From Pseudomonas sp. 10-1B (GTDB taxonomy: Bacteria; Pseudomonadota; Gammaproteobacteria; Pseudomonadales; Pseudomonadaceae), in assembly GCF_000935045.1 (NCBI RefSeq), contig NZ_JYKS01000013.1, positions 35,763 to 99,762 on the forward strand: DNA of 64,000 bases, written 5' to 3'. How positions within the stretch are numbered: position 1 is the stretch's first letter; each line of letters begins with the position of its first letter. The translations under genes and the position numbers were made by a program. This document shows, in pieces, positions 37,110 through 45,503 of this stretch. The notes under the pieces were generated by a model. That model had not been told where the DNA came from. It worked only from the letters and a program-made list of their open reading frames with translations, and searched no databases.

Positions 37110-38786
37110 ATGGAGCGCCCTATGCGTCCTCTGGCCGTGCCCCTGTTGTTGCTGCCTTGGGCGCTTGCGGCCCATGCCGAGCCATTGCCGGGCTTTCTCG
37201 ACAGCCATGAGTACGAACGGCGCCTGCTCAGCGCCAACCTGCCGATAGACGCCTACCGCCCCGTCAGCCCAGCCCTGCGCCTGGCCGCGCCGACTGCCGA
37301 CAGCATTGGCTGGGAGCCTGCGGATACCCGCCTGGTACTGCATAAAGTGCGCTTCGAAGGCGGCACGGTATTCCCCTTGAGCGACCTGCGTGAACACTAC
37401 CAGCCGCTGATTGGGCGCGAGATCACCCTAGGCGAGCTGCAGCGGTACACCCAGCGCTTGACCCAGCGCTATCGGCAGGAAGGGTACCTGCTGTCGTATG
37501 CCTACCTGCCACCTCAGGATTTGGCCGATGGTTGGGTCGATGTGGTACTGGTCGAGGGCTATATCCATGATTACCGGTTGGACGGCGACATCGGCTCGGC
37601 CAGTTCCTATCTGCAGCAGTTGTTGGCGCGCCTTGAAGCCGAGCGGCCGCTGACCCGGGCAACGCTGGAGCGCTACCTGGGGCTCGCCGAGCGCATGCCT
37701 GGTGTGGCAATCGCTGCCGAGCTGGGTATGGCGCAGGCCGCTGATGGTGCCGCCCGGCTGACCGTGCATGCGCGCCGCAAGCCGCTCAGCGCCGCTGTTA
37801 CCGTGGCCGATGGCAACCATGACGACGCGCAGGGGCTGTTCACGGTAACCAGCAACGCCCAGACCCGCTTTGCCGAACAGCTCAAGGCCAGCCTGCTGCT
37901 GCCCCCAGGGGATGACCAGGTCCATTACCAGCGGTTTGACTACAGCCAATACCTGGACGCTGCCGGCAGCCAACTGCTGCTGTCGGCTTCACGTTATCGC
38001 AGCGAGCCCGGCACGCGTATTCGCCTGGACGATGGCAGTGACATCACCCGCAAGCGCGACAGCCAGCGCTATGCCATCGGCCTGCGCCGGCCGGTGATCG
38101 TCAGGCCGGATGAATGGATGGCGGTACAGGGGCACTTGTATTCGGTCAGCGAGCACTCCGATGTCCAGCTGGACGGGCAACCATCGTTGCGGGATGACGA
38201 TACTTACGTGCGCGCGCTGTCATTCGAAGGCGACTGGCGCAAGGTGGACGGTCGTCGTCTGCGTATTGTCAGTGCCGGGGTCTATCAGGGCCTGGATTAC
38301 CTGGGGGCACGTAGCGATGCGGACTACGATCTGGATTTTCTGCGGCTGCGGCTTTCCGGGTTGCAGAGCGACAGGCTGTCGGGCAACTGGCAGGGGATGG
38401 TGTCTGGCGCGTTGTACTGGAGCGATGACCGGCTGCCTGACAGCGAGCGGGCGGGGTTTGGCGGGCAGAGTTTCGGGCGTGGCTATCCGCGTGACCAGGC
38501 GGACGGGGACAAGGGGTGGGGCGTGGCTTACGAGTTGAGCTACAGCATGCGGGATAGCTGGCTGGCGCTGGTGCAGCCCTATGCAGTAGTGGACACGGCA
38601 CAGGCCTGGCACAACCGGGGGCCGGTGGAGGACGCCCATTTGGCCTCGGTGGCGCTAGGGCTGCGGTTGGGGGACGGGCGCTTGTTCAATGTGGCGCTGG
38701 AGGTGGCCAAGCCGCTGGCGGATGTGGCGTTGGATAGCCGGGACCGTGGCCCACGGTTGACGTTGACTGTTGGCGTTCAAATGTAG
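37110..38786 (+). CDS. Two-partner secretion outer-membrane transporter (ShlB/FhaC/HecB family), no partner seen
   Basis: A 558-residue protein. The signal peptide ends near AHAEP. Two POTRA domains follow (RLVLHKVRFEGGTVFPLSDL; VEGYIHDYRLDGD), and then a beta-barrel whose loop-6 motif is FGRGYP (Arg457), as in FhaC. The barrel ends in the terminal strand LTLTVGVQM. This family exports a large TpsA protein, usually encoded next to it; none is in the window. The start at 37110 has AAGGGA upstream; MRPLAV at 37122 is possible. The 80-nt gap after pbpC has no terminator, so cotranscription is possible. Confidence 0.88.
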   Translation: MERPMRPLAVPLLLLPWALAAHAEPLPGFLDSHEYERRLLSANLPIDAYRPVSPALRLAAPTADSIGWEPADTRLVLHKVRFEGGTVFPLSDLREHYQPLIGREITLGELQRYTQRLTQRYRQEGYLLSYAYLPPQDLADGWVDVVLVEGYIHDYRLDGDIGSASSYLQQLLARLEAERPLTRATLERYLGLAERMPGVAIAAELGMAQAADGAARLTVHARRKPLSAAVTVADGNHDDAQGLFTVTSNAQTRFAEQLKASLLLPPGDDQVHYQRFDYSQYLDAAGSQLLLSASRYRSEPGTRIRLDDGSDITRKRDSQRYAIGLRRPVIVRPDEWMAVQGHLYSVSEHSDVQLDGQPSLRDDDTYVRALSFEGDWRKVDGRRLRIVSAGVYQGLDYLGARSDADYDLDFLRLRLSGLQSDRLSGNWQGMVSGALYWSDDRLPDSERAGFGGQSFGRGYPRDQADGDKGWGVAYELSYSMRDSWLALVQPYAVVDTAQAWHNRGPVEDAHLASVALGLRLGDGRLFNVALEVAKPLADVALDSRDRGPRLTLTVGVQM

Positions 38787-38803
38787 GGGGCGCAGCCCAG
38801 ATC

Positions 38804-39076
38804 CCTGTGGGAGCAACTGTCTTGTATTGCCTGGACTGGCCTCATCGCCAGCAAGTCGGATCGCCGCACCGCAGCTCCCACAGGTACTGCACAGGGCTTG
38901 AGGCCTATGCGGTCGAGGTGGGAGCTGGCTTGCCGGCGATCACCGGCGCAGCCGGTGCCATATACCGCGTCGTCTGCTTCGCGGGCTTGCCCGCTCCCAC
39001 AGGGACCGCATAATGCCGGGCTTGTGCGATCTCTGTGGGAGCGGCCTTGTGTCGCGATGGGCTGCGAAGCAGCCCC
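38804..39076. repeat. Composite REP array (classes C, A and B)
   Basis: The 310-nt gap between the TpsB and response-regulator genes has no gene. It holds, in order, a degenerate class C unit, a class C doublet spacer (GGTACTGCACAGGGCTTGAG), a class C REP (GGGAGCTGGCTTGCCGGCGA), a class A REP with its spacer GCAGCCGGTGCCATATACCG, and a class B REP with GGGCTGCGAAGCAGCCCC. About 120 nt of the left part (38810-38941) is nearly identical to 47824-47943. Confidence 0.88.
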
Positions 39077-39096
39077 AGAATCTTGGAACCACTCGC

Positions 39097-39870
39097 TCAA
39101 TGGGTAGTGAACCGCTGATGCACCGGCGACGAGCTGGGCGTCAGCGCCAGTGCCAGCTGGGTGCGGTTGTGCATGTGGGTCAGGCGCAGTACCTGTGACA
39201 CATACAGCTTCACGGTGTTTTCGGTAATGCCCAGTTCACAGGCGATCTGGTAATTGGTCTTGCCCTTGCCCACCAGGCGCGCCACTTCCAGTTGGCGTGG
39301 CGACAGTTTCTCGAAGGCTGCAGGCAGCTCGCTTTCACTCTCTTCCACATCGCTGGCACGCCGGTGGGTACCCTGGCCACGGGCTTTTTCCAGCTCCTGG
39401 TAAAGCTCGTCCACCGACTCGGCCAGCTCGTGCAAACGCTGGTTCAATCCGCCCAGGGCGCGGAAGTTGCGTTGGCGCTCTTGCAAGGCTTCTTCCTGGC
39501 GGCGCACGCCCTCGAGCAGTTCATCGAGGTCCATGGGTTTTTGGTAATAATCGGCAAAGCCCTCGCGCAGTGCCCGGATCACGTCCTGTTTTTCGGCACG
39601 GCCGGTCAGCATGATCGCTTCGAACATGCGTTGCCCGGCGATTTCCTTGAGGGCGCGGACCAGCTCGATGCCATCGCGCCCGGGCATATGCAGGTCGCAG
39701 ATGATCAGGCCAATGGCCTCGTCGGCCAGGAAGCGTTCGATGGCTGCGTCGGCGGAATGGGCGGGCAGGCAGTGGTAACCCTGGGTTTCGAGAAATTCAC
39801 ACAGCTGTTCGACGATCAATGGTTGGTCATCGACCACCAATACCTTTACTTCACTGAATGGTCTGGACAC
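39097..39870 (-). CDS. LuxR-type response regulator, PprB-like
   Basis: A 257-residue protein. The receiver domain has DD14-15, Asp59 in IICDLHMPG and the Lys in YYQKPMD. A coiled-coil linker (about 125-165, EEALQERQRNF...LYQELEKA) precedes a LuxR HTH with LSPRQLEVARLVGKGKTNYQ and ENTVKLYVSQVL. I prefer the GTG at 39870 with GGGAG eight bases upstream over the TTG at 39876. It sits 107 nt downstream of a prepilin peptidase gene on the same strand, the arrangement of P. aeruginosa pprB-fppA, but no Flp/Tad pilus genes are near. Confidence 0.85.
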   Translation of the reverse strand: MSRPFSEVKVLVVDDQPLIVEQLCEFLETQGYHCLPAHSADAAIERFLADEAIGLIICDLHMPGRDGIELVRALKEIAGQRMFEAIMLTGRAEKQDVIRALREGFADYYQKPMDLDELLEGVRRQEEALQERQRNFRALGGLNQRLHELAESVDELYQELEKARGQGTHRRASDVEESESELPAAFEKLSPRQLEVARLVGKGKTNYQIACELGITENTVKLYVSQVLRLTHMHNRTQLALALTPSSSPVHQRFTTH

Positions 39871-39977
39871 GATCAACTCCCTGTTCGTATGCGGCCCTGC
39901 TCCCGGGCGAGACGCTCTGGCAGGTTAAAAATAGTCGCACTCGGGAACATGTACAAAGTATCGGACCACAGGGGTGT

Positions 39978-40448
39978 TCATTGGATCCATACAGCGGTGA
40001 GAAGAAAACCGGTGAGTACATAGGGGACGAAAGCCTGCTTGTCACCCATCTCTTCGGTCAGGGCCTGCAGACGCTTCTTCACCTTGGGGTTGAGCAGGGT
40101 CCACAGGCGCCGGCGGGTGAGCAGCCACACCAGTACAGTGACACCCGCGCCGATGAAGGTGCCAAGCACGTATTGTGGGCTGGTGGCCAGCGCCAGGGCG
40201 CCCATCAGCTTGACGTCGTCGGCGCCGAAACGGCCGAGCATGTAGCCGGGCAGGGTTAGCAGCATGACGATGGCCAGCGCCCAGCCGGCATCGCTGGCAT
40301 CGGCGCCGATCCAGCTGTGGCCGGTGACGAACAGCCAGACCAGGGCGCAGGTGGCCATGCCCAGGGTGAGCATGTTGGATATCTGGCGTTGACGCACATC
40401 CTGTTCGGAGCACAAGGCAAGCCACAGCAGGAGAACAATGCTTTGCAT
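39978..40448 (-). CDS. A24-family prepilin peptidase (FppA/TadV-like)
   Basis: A 156-residue polytopic membrane protein of the small (CpaA/TadV/FppA) prepilin peptidase type, which cleaves and may methylate type IVb prepilins. The first catalytic Asp is Asp17 in EQDVRQRQISN and the second Asp78 in GADDVKLMGAL. The usual GxGD motif reads GADD here. About five hydrophobic helices. The gene is near a PprB-like regulator but no prepilin, ATPase or secretin gene is in the window. Confidence 0.82.
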   Translation of the reverse strand: MQSIVLLLWLALCSEQDVRQRQISNMLTLGMATCALVWLFVTGHSWIGADASDAGWALAIVMLLTLPGYMLGRFGADDVKLMGALALATSPQYVLGTFIGAGVTVLVWLLTRRRLWTLLNPKVKKRLQALTEEMGDKQAFVPYVLTGFLLTAVWIQ

Positions 40449-40608
40449 TGGCAGGTCACCCTTCCCAAATGTTGAACACTTCTACCCGGTCAGTCAGGTT
40501 TCCTTAAGTGAAGATAGACGGGAACGTGCGGGCAAGTGGGCTGGGAAGGGCAAAAAGGCGTGCTTGGAACGGGATTTGTCGCAGCTGGCATCAGCCTATC
40601 AGGGCCCT

Positions 40609-40690
40609 ATCGCCGGCAAGCCAGCTCCCACCTCGACCGCATAGGCCTCAAGCCCTGTGCAGTACCTGTGGGAGCCGGCTTGCCGGCGAT
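40609..40690. repeat. Class C REP doublet
   Basis: ATCGCCGGCAAGCCAGCTCC and GAGCCGGCTTGCCGGCGAT enclose the spacer CGACCGCATAGGCCTCAAGC...CAGTACCTG. It has the same orientation and the same spacer as the doublet at 14092-14173. Confidence 0.9.
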
Positions 40691-40703
40691 GGGAGCTGAG
40701 TGG

Positions 40704-41273
40704 TTATTGCCTGCTGCCTGGCGGGTAGTTGGCCAACACCTTGGCCACGGTATTGCGGATGGCGCTGTTGCGTTCTTCCGGGCTTGGCGGGTAGTTGTTC
40801 ATGATCTGCTCGGCACTGCCGCGCCACACCAGCTTGCCGTCACGCCCATCGAACATGTCGACCTGAATGGTGGCGACCTTGTAGTCGACACTGCGGGTTT
40901 CGTTGTACATCGGCCCACCCCAATAGCCGCCCCAGTAGCCTCCCCAGCCACCGCCGTAGTTGGTGGTGATCTGTTGCTGGCGCTGCTCGACGATCAGGTA
41001 GGCGCGCACGCCCAGGTCAGGCCGTGCACCACCTTGTACCGGGCGCAGGCCGCGCTGGTCGAGCTGGTCGGCGACCGCCTGGCGAATACGCTGCTCGGTG
41101 AGGTCGCTCTTGATCCGTGGGTCGTCCGGACGGTACTGCAAGCCCGGCTCCTGCCACGCCCAGCTACGGTAGGCGGCAAAGTCGCGGCTGGCATCGAAAT
41201 CCTGCTGGACGTTGCTGCTGGAGCAGGCGGCGAGCAATAGCGCGAATGACAGTAGAACGAGACGGCGCAACAT
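40704..41273 (-). CDS. DUF4136 lipoprotein
   Basis: A 189-residue lipoprotein: signal peptide with lipobox LLAAC (Cys17). The DUF4136 pattern is visible: FDASRDFAAYRSWAW, DLTEQRIRQAVADQLDQRGL, then a Gly/Tyr/Trp-rich stretch GGGWGGYWGGYWGG, and a C-terminal FDGRDGKLVWRGSAEQIM block ending near NTVAKVLANYPP. Function of the family is unknown; probably anchored in the outer membrane. Its upstream neighbour (41293-41928), 19 nt away, encodes a paralogue. Confidence 0.85.
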   Translation of the reverse strand: MLRRLVLLSFALLLAACSSSNVQQDFDASRDFAAYRSWAWQEPGLQYRPDDPRIKSDLTEQRIRQAVADQLDQRGLRPVQGGARPDLGVRAYLIVEQRQQQITTNYGGGWGGYWGGYWGGPMYNETRSVDYKVATIQVDMFDGRDGKLVWRGSAEQIMNNYPPSPEERNSAIRNTVAKVLANYPPGSRQ

Positions 41274-41292
41274 GGTGGTTCTCCGTTAGACG

Positions 41293-41928
41293 TTAACTAG
41301 GAGGATAGCCGCTGAGTGCTTTGTGCACAGAGTCGCGCAGGGCGCTTTCGCGTTCGCGCGGCGAGTCCTTGTCGCTGCCGCTTTCGGCGCTGGCGCTCCA
41401 TACCGGTTGGCCGTCGCGGGCGTCGTACAGGTCGATGCGCACCACCATCACCTCCACTTCGTAGGTGCGCACGATGGGCACGCTGGCATAGCCCCCATAG
41501 CCATGGCGGTAGCCGCCATAGCCGACACCGCCGTAGGGGTACGGGCCGTAGTAGGGGTCGTAGCTGTCGTAGTCACGCACCTGGCGCAAGCGCTTTTCCA
41601 GGCGCATGTCGGCGCTGACCAGCAAGTCGCCGGGGCCACCCCGGGCGGGGCGCAGGCCATGCTGGTCGAGCGCGCTGCTGACGGCATCGGCCAATTGCAT
41701 TGGGTCGGCATTGGCCGAGCCACTGGGCAACTGGCCGTTGCGCCAGCTCCAGCTGCGGTAGTGCCCGTAATCACGGGCAGGTGCCGGATAGGCACTGGCA
41801 TCGAAGGTGCTGGCCGCCTGGGCAGGGGCCGGTGGTAACGGGCGGCTGCTGGCCACATACGGGTTGCTGCCCTGGCAGGCGGCCAGGGCCAGCGGCAACA
41901 GGGCCAGGCACAATAGACGGTACGGCAT
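41293..41928 (-). CDS. DUF4136 lipoprotein, paralogue of the downstream gene
   Basis: A 211-residue lipoprotein with lipobox LAAC (Cys18). It shares with the next gene the blocks [32 protein letters not shown], a Gly/Tyr-rich stretch ([16 protein letters not shown]) and [16 protein letters not shown]...[11 protein letters not shown]. The two genes are 19 nt apart on the same strand and probably arose by duplication. Function unknown. Confidence 0.85.
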   Translation of the reverse strand: MPYRLLCLALLPLALAACQGSNPYVASSRPLPPAPAQAASTFDASAYPAPARDYGHYRSWSWRNGQLPSGSANADPMQLADAVSSALDQHGLRPARGGPGDLLVSADMRLEKRLRQVRDYDSYDPYYGPYPYGGVGYGGYRHGYGGYASVPIVRTYEVEVMVVRIDLYDARDGQPVWSASAESGSDKDSPRERESALRDSVHKALSGYPPS

Positions 41929-41949
41929 GTATTCCTCCCGGCGGGCGGG

Positions 41950-42699
41950 TCAGCGGGGGCGGCAGACCCAGTGCAGGTAGCGGCCGAGCCCGGCGAAGCT
42001 GGGGTGGCGACGGTAGGCCAGTTCCATTTCCAGCAGGTCGAGCAGCTCGGCCTTGCCCTGGAATTCCTTGGGCATATAGTCGTGGAACACCCTGACGCCA
42101 CTTTCACTTTCGACCTGCCACATAGGACCAAGTTGCGCCTTGAGCTCGCGTGGATCAAGCGGTTTCTGCGGGGTCAGGCTCTGCTTTTCACCTTCCAGCC
42201 GGTTGCTGCGCAACTTGCGGAAATGGCCCTTGAGCAGGTTGCGATAGACCAGTGCGTCGCGGTTGTAGAAGGCCAGCGACAACCACCCGGAGGGGGCCGT
42301 GAGTTGGTGCAGCACTGGCAGGATGCTTTCGGGTTCGGCCAGCCATTCGAGTACGGCGTGGCACAGCACCAGGTCGTAGGGTTCGGTCAGCTGGCCGAGC
42401 AGGTCTTGCCAGGGCGCCTGGATGAAAGTGGCGGTTTGGCCGGCTTCGGCAAAGCGCGCCCGCGCGCCGTCGAGCATCGGTGCGGCGGGTTCGGCCAGGG
42501 TCAGCTGATGGCCGCGCTGGGCCAGCCACAAAGCCATGTGGCCCAGTCCGGCACCGATGTCGAGGATGCGCAGCGGGCGGTCGGGCAGGGCCTCGGCCAG
42601 GTCGGCCTGCAGCACGGCCAGGCGGATAGCGCCCTTGGCACCGCCGTAGATCTTCTCGGCAAAGCGGGTGGCCAGCTCATCGAAATGACGGTCGTTCAT
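41950..42699 (-). CDS. cmoM: SAM-dependent methyltransferase, CmoM-like
   Basis: A 249-residue class I methyltransferase with motif I LDIGAGLGHMALWLA, LAEPAAPML (acidic loop) and DLVLCHAVLEWL. The start MNDRHFDELATRFAEKIYGG and the C-terminal HPSFAGLGRYLHWVCRP match CmoM (SmtA/YecP-type), which methylates 5-carboxymethoxyuridine in tRNA wobble positions. It overlaps the upstream MazG-like gene by ATGA. The CmoAB genes are not here, so the assignment rests on sequence. Confidence 0.82.
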   Translation of the reverse strand: MNDRHFDELATRFAEKIYGGAKGAIRLAVLQADLAEALPDRPLRILDIGAGLGHMALWLAQRGHQLTLAEPAAPMLDGARARFAEAGQTATFIQAPWQDLLGQLTEPYDLVLCHAVLEWLAEPESILPVLHQLTAPSGWLSLAFYNRDALVYRNLLKGHFRKLRSNRLEGEKQSLTPQKPLDPRELKAQLGPMWQVESESGVRVFHDYMPKEFQGKAELLDLLEMELAYRRHPSFAGLGRYLHWVCRPR

Positions 42700-43001
42700 C
42701 GAGCGAAGCGCCTCTCGCTGTCGGCCAGCTTGGCCCGCACCACCTGGTCCATGTCCAGGCCCAGCTCGCTGCACAGCAGCAACAGATAAAGCACCACATC
42801 GCCGATTTCCTGGCCTGCGTGGGCTAGCTTGTCGGCGGGCAGTTGGCGCGATTCGTCTTCGCTCAGCCACTGGAAGATTTCCACCAGTTCGGCCATTTCG
42901 ACGCTGGCGGCCATGGTCAGGTTCTTCGGGCTGTGGAAGCCGCGCCAGTCGTTGTTGTCGCGGATCTGGTGCAGGCGTTGGGTGAGTTCTTGCAGGTTCA
43001 T
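42696..43001 (-). CDS. MazG-like nucleotide pyrophosphohydrolase
   Basis: A 101-residue all-alpha NTP-PPase with the two acidic helices that bind magnesium: MAELVEIFQWLSEDE and QEIGDVVLYLLLLCSELGLD. Its size and the N-terminal HSPKNLTMAASVEMAEL match the RS21-C6/dCTPase-like group, house-cleaning enzymes that hydrolyse non-canonical (d)NTPs. It is the first gene of a two-gene unit with the CmoM-like methyltransferase (4-nt overlap). Confidence 0.88.
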   Translation of the reverse strand: MNLQELTQRLHQIRDNNDWRGFHSPKNLTMAASVEMAELVEIFQWLSEDESRQLPADKLAHAGQEIGDVVLYLLLLCSELGLDMDQVVRAKLADSERRFAR

Positions 43002-43052
43002 CGGGGTCTCCTAATGCTGCATAGCTTCTGCGCAGGGCCGATGCAAAGCAAG

Positions 43053-43170
43053 GGGGCCGCTTTGCGGCCCATCGCGACGCAAGGCCGCTCCCACAGGGTG
43101 GCACCAGCATCAAGCCTGGCGCGGTACCTGTGGGAGCGGCCTTGTGTCGCGAAAAGGCTGCGCAGCAGCC
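43053..43170. repeat. Class B REP doublet
   Basis: GGGGCCGCTTTGCGGCCC with ATCGCGACGCAAGGCCGCTC on the left; TGTGGGAGCGGCCTTGTGTC with AGGCTGCGCAGCAGCCT on the right. It fills the gap between the MazG-like and MaoC-like genes. Confidence 0.88.
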
Positions 43171-43177
43171 TCACGAT

Positions 43178-44029
43178 CTACAGGGGACCCCAGCGCCCGA
43201 CCATATGCAGCACCCCACCATGCCCATCCAGCCTCAGTTCACCCTCGGGCCCCGCCGCACTGGCGCTGAGCACCACCTCCGACGGCAACCGCACCGGCTT
43301 GCGGAAGTCCACCTCGAAGGCATAGCCACTGTGCGGCAGGTGCCCGCGCAATGCGGCCAAAGCCATGGCCTTGGTCCACATGCCATGGGCAATGGCCGTA
43401 GGGAAGCCGAACAACCGTGCACTGACCGCGCTGAGGTGGATCGGGTTGTAATCCCCGCAAACCTTGGCATAACGCCGGCCGATATCACTGTCGGCGTACC
43501 AGCGGGTCGCTTCCGGCAATGAGTCCGGCTCAACTTCGCCAGGCAGCTCTGGCGCGCCTTCCAGCTTCAGCCCCCTCACCAACATGCGGCTGGTTTCGCG
43601 CCAGAGCAGGCCGATGCCGTCTTCGGCCTCGGTGACCAGGTCGAAGGTGCCGCCCTTGGCATGCGGCTGCAGGTTGTGCGCATACACCGCAAAGCGCAGC
43701 CCTTCGATAGCGCCGAGCGGGCGCAGCACTTCGATGCGGTTGTGCAGGTGTACCAGGCCGAGCAGCGGGAAGGGGAAATCGTGGGCAGTCATCAACTGCA
43801 GCTGCAGGGTAAATGCCATGACATGGGGATATGTGCCCGGCAGGCGGCCATCGTCGGGGAAGTGGCAAAGCCGTCGATAGGCGCCCAGGTTATCCGGTTG
43901 CACCTGGATAAAGCAGCGCAGGCCGTCCTCCGGCAGCCGGTCGCCGCTGATCGAGCGCTTGCTCGCCGCACGCAGGTACAGGCTGGCGCGGGAAGCTGGG
44001 CTGTGCAGGTCGTGCCAGGGTCGGTTCAT
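43178..44029 (-). CDS. MaoC-like (R)-specific enoyl-CoA hydratase family protein
   Basis: A 283-residue double-hotdog protein. The C-terminal half carries the hydratase-2-like motif GDYNPIHLSAVSARLFGFPT followed by AIAHGMW (Asp and His of the active site). The N-terminal half is a second, less conserved hotdog. It starts two bases after the stop of the FabG-like gene, so the two are coupled. Together with FabG and thiolase this suggests an acyl-CoA or acyl-ACP elongation/degradation module, but the chain length is unknown. Confidence 0.88.
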   Translation of the reverse strand: MNRPWHDLHSPASRASLYLRAASKRSISGDRLPEDGLRCFIQVQPDNLGAYRRLCHFPDDGRLPGTYPHVMAFTLQLQLMTAHDFPFPLLGLVHLHNRIEVLRPLGAIEGLRFAVYAHNLQPHAKGGTFDLVTEAEDGIGLLWRETSRMLVRGLKLEGAPELPGEVEPDSLPEATRWYADSDIGRRYAKVCGDYNPIHLSAVSARLFGFPTAIAHGMWTKAMALAALRGHLPHSGYAFEVDFRKPVRLPSEVVLSASAAGPEGELRLDGHGGVLHMVGRWGPL

Positions 44030-44031
44030 GC

Positions 44032-45384
44032 TCAAGCCCCCATCAATGCTTGGCCGCACACCCGCAGCACCTGGCCGTTGACCGCCCCGGAACCGGGTTG
44101 GCTGAGCCAGGCGATGGCCTCGGCGACGTCCTGCGGGCGACCGCCCTGGCCCAGCGAACTCAAGCGCCGCCCGGCCTCGCGCAGGCCCATGGGCATGGCG
44201 GCGGTCATGTGCGTTTCGATGAAGCCGGGGGCCACGGCATTGATGCTGCCGCCCCGTTCGGCAAGCCGTGGCGCCCAGGCCTGGGCCAGGCCGATCAACC
44301 CGGCCTTGCTCGCAGCATAGTTGGCCTGCCCGCGGTTGCCGGCGATGCCGCTGACCGAAGCCAGCAGGGTGATGCGCGCGTCTTCCCCCAGCGCACCGTT
44401 GTCATACAGCGCCTGGGTCAGCACCTGGGGCGCCTTGAGGTTGACCGCCAGTACCGCGTCCCAGTATTCCGGGGTCATGTTGGCCAGGGTCTTGTCGCGG
44501 GTGATGCCGGCATTGTGCACCACGATGTCGATGCCGTCCGGCAGGGCTGCGAGCAGTTGCGCTGGCGCGTCGCTGGCGCAGATATCCAGTGGCAATGCCT
44601 TGCCGCCGAGGCGCTCGGCGAGGGCGTCGAGGTCCTGGCTGGCCTGCGGCACGTCGAGCAGCAGCACGTCGGCGCCGTCCCGCGCCAGGGTTTCGGCGAT
44701 GGCTGCGCCGATGCCGCGCGCGGCGCCGGTGACCAGGGCGCGACGGCCAGCCAGCGGGCGGGTCCAGTCCTCGACCTGGCTGGCGCAGGCTTCCAGGCGC
44801 AGTACCTGGCCGGAGATGAAGGCACTTTTAGGCGAGAGGAAGAAGCGCAGGGCACCTTCCAGCTGGTCTTCCGCACCGGGGCCGACATACAGCAACTGTG
44901 CGGTGGCGCCATTGCGCAATTCCTTGGCCAGCGAGCGGCTGAAGCCTTCGAGGGCGCGCTGGGCAATGCTGGCCAATGGGTTGTCGAGGCTTTCTGGTGC
45001 GCGGCCCAGCAGCAGTACATGAGCGCACGGCGCCAGGCTGCGTAGCAGTGGCTGGAAAAATTCGCGCAACTGCTTCAGTGCATCGCTGTCGGACAGATGA
45101 CTGGCATCGAATACCACGGCTTTGATTTTCGGCCCCAGGCCTGCCACCCAGGCTTCGGCCTGCAGGTTGTCGGCATTGAAGCTGTAAACCTCGTCGGTCA
45201 GACGCGGGGCGATGGCTTCGACCTGGCTGGCCAGTGGCCCGCCACCCAGTACCAGGGCCCCTTCCACCGGGCGCAGGCGGCCGGCCTGCCAGCGCTCCAG
45301 CGGCGCCGGGCGTGGCAGGCCAAGGGCGTCCACAAGGCGGCGGCCGAGGTTGGAGTTGGCAAAACCGAGGTAGCGATCGCTCAT
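44032..45384 (-). CDS. Long FabG-like 3-oxoacyl reductase with extra N-terminal Rossmann domain
   Basis: A 450-residue SDR. The C-terminal domain (about 205-450) is a complete FabG: TGAARGIG cofactor loop, VHNAGITRDKTL, catalytic Ser in LLASVSGIAG and YAASK. The N-terminal 200 residues resemble a second Rossmann domain without a full cofactor loop or catalytic residues, as in high-molecular-weight FabG4-type reductases. The start MSDRYLGFANS at 45384 is used; upstream frame is promoter. Probably cotranscribed with the MaoC-like gene and divergent from the thiolase gene. Confidence 0.9.
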   Translation of the reverse strand: MSDRYLGFANSNLGRRLVDALGLPRPAPLERWQAGRLRPVEGALVLGGGPLASQVEAIAPRLTDEVYSFNADNLQAEAWVAGLGPKIKAVVFDASHLSDSDALKQLREFFQPLLRSLAPCAHVLLLGRAPESLDNPLASIAQRALEGFSRSLAKELRNGATAQLLYVGPGAEDQLEGALRFFLSPKSAFISGQVLRLEACASQVEDWTRPLAGRRALVTGAARGIGAAIAETLARDGADVLLLDVPQASQDLDALAERLGGKALPLDICASDAPAQLLAALPDGIDIVVHNAGITRDKTLANMTPEYWDAVLAVNLKAPQVLTQALYDNGALGEDARITLLASVSGIAGNRGQANYAASKAGLIGLAQAWAPRLAERGGSINAVAPGFIETHMTAAMPMGLREAGRRLSSLGQGGRPQDVAEAIAWLSQPGSGAVNGQVLRVCGQALMGA

Positions 45385-45439
45385 GAGTGGGTCTCCCGAA
45401 AGGCAAGCTTGAAAGTGTGGACCAACTTTGTGGCAAGGT

Positions 45440-45449
45440 CGTTCGAACG
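45440..45449. promoter_or_regulatory. Palindrome CGTTCGAACG in the thiolase/FabG divergent promoter region
   Basis: A perfect 10-bp palindrome in the middle of the 119-nt gap between the two divergent start codons, 55 nt from each. It may be the operator of a fatty-acid-responsive regulator; the regulator is not identified. Confidence 0.35.
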
Positions 45450-45503
45450 CGGTAAAAACACCTAGGCTGTACCAATCAAATTTGTTACAGGAGGAACCAG
45501 CGC

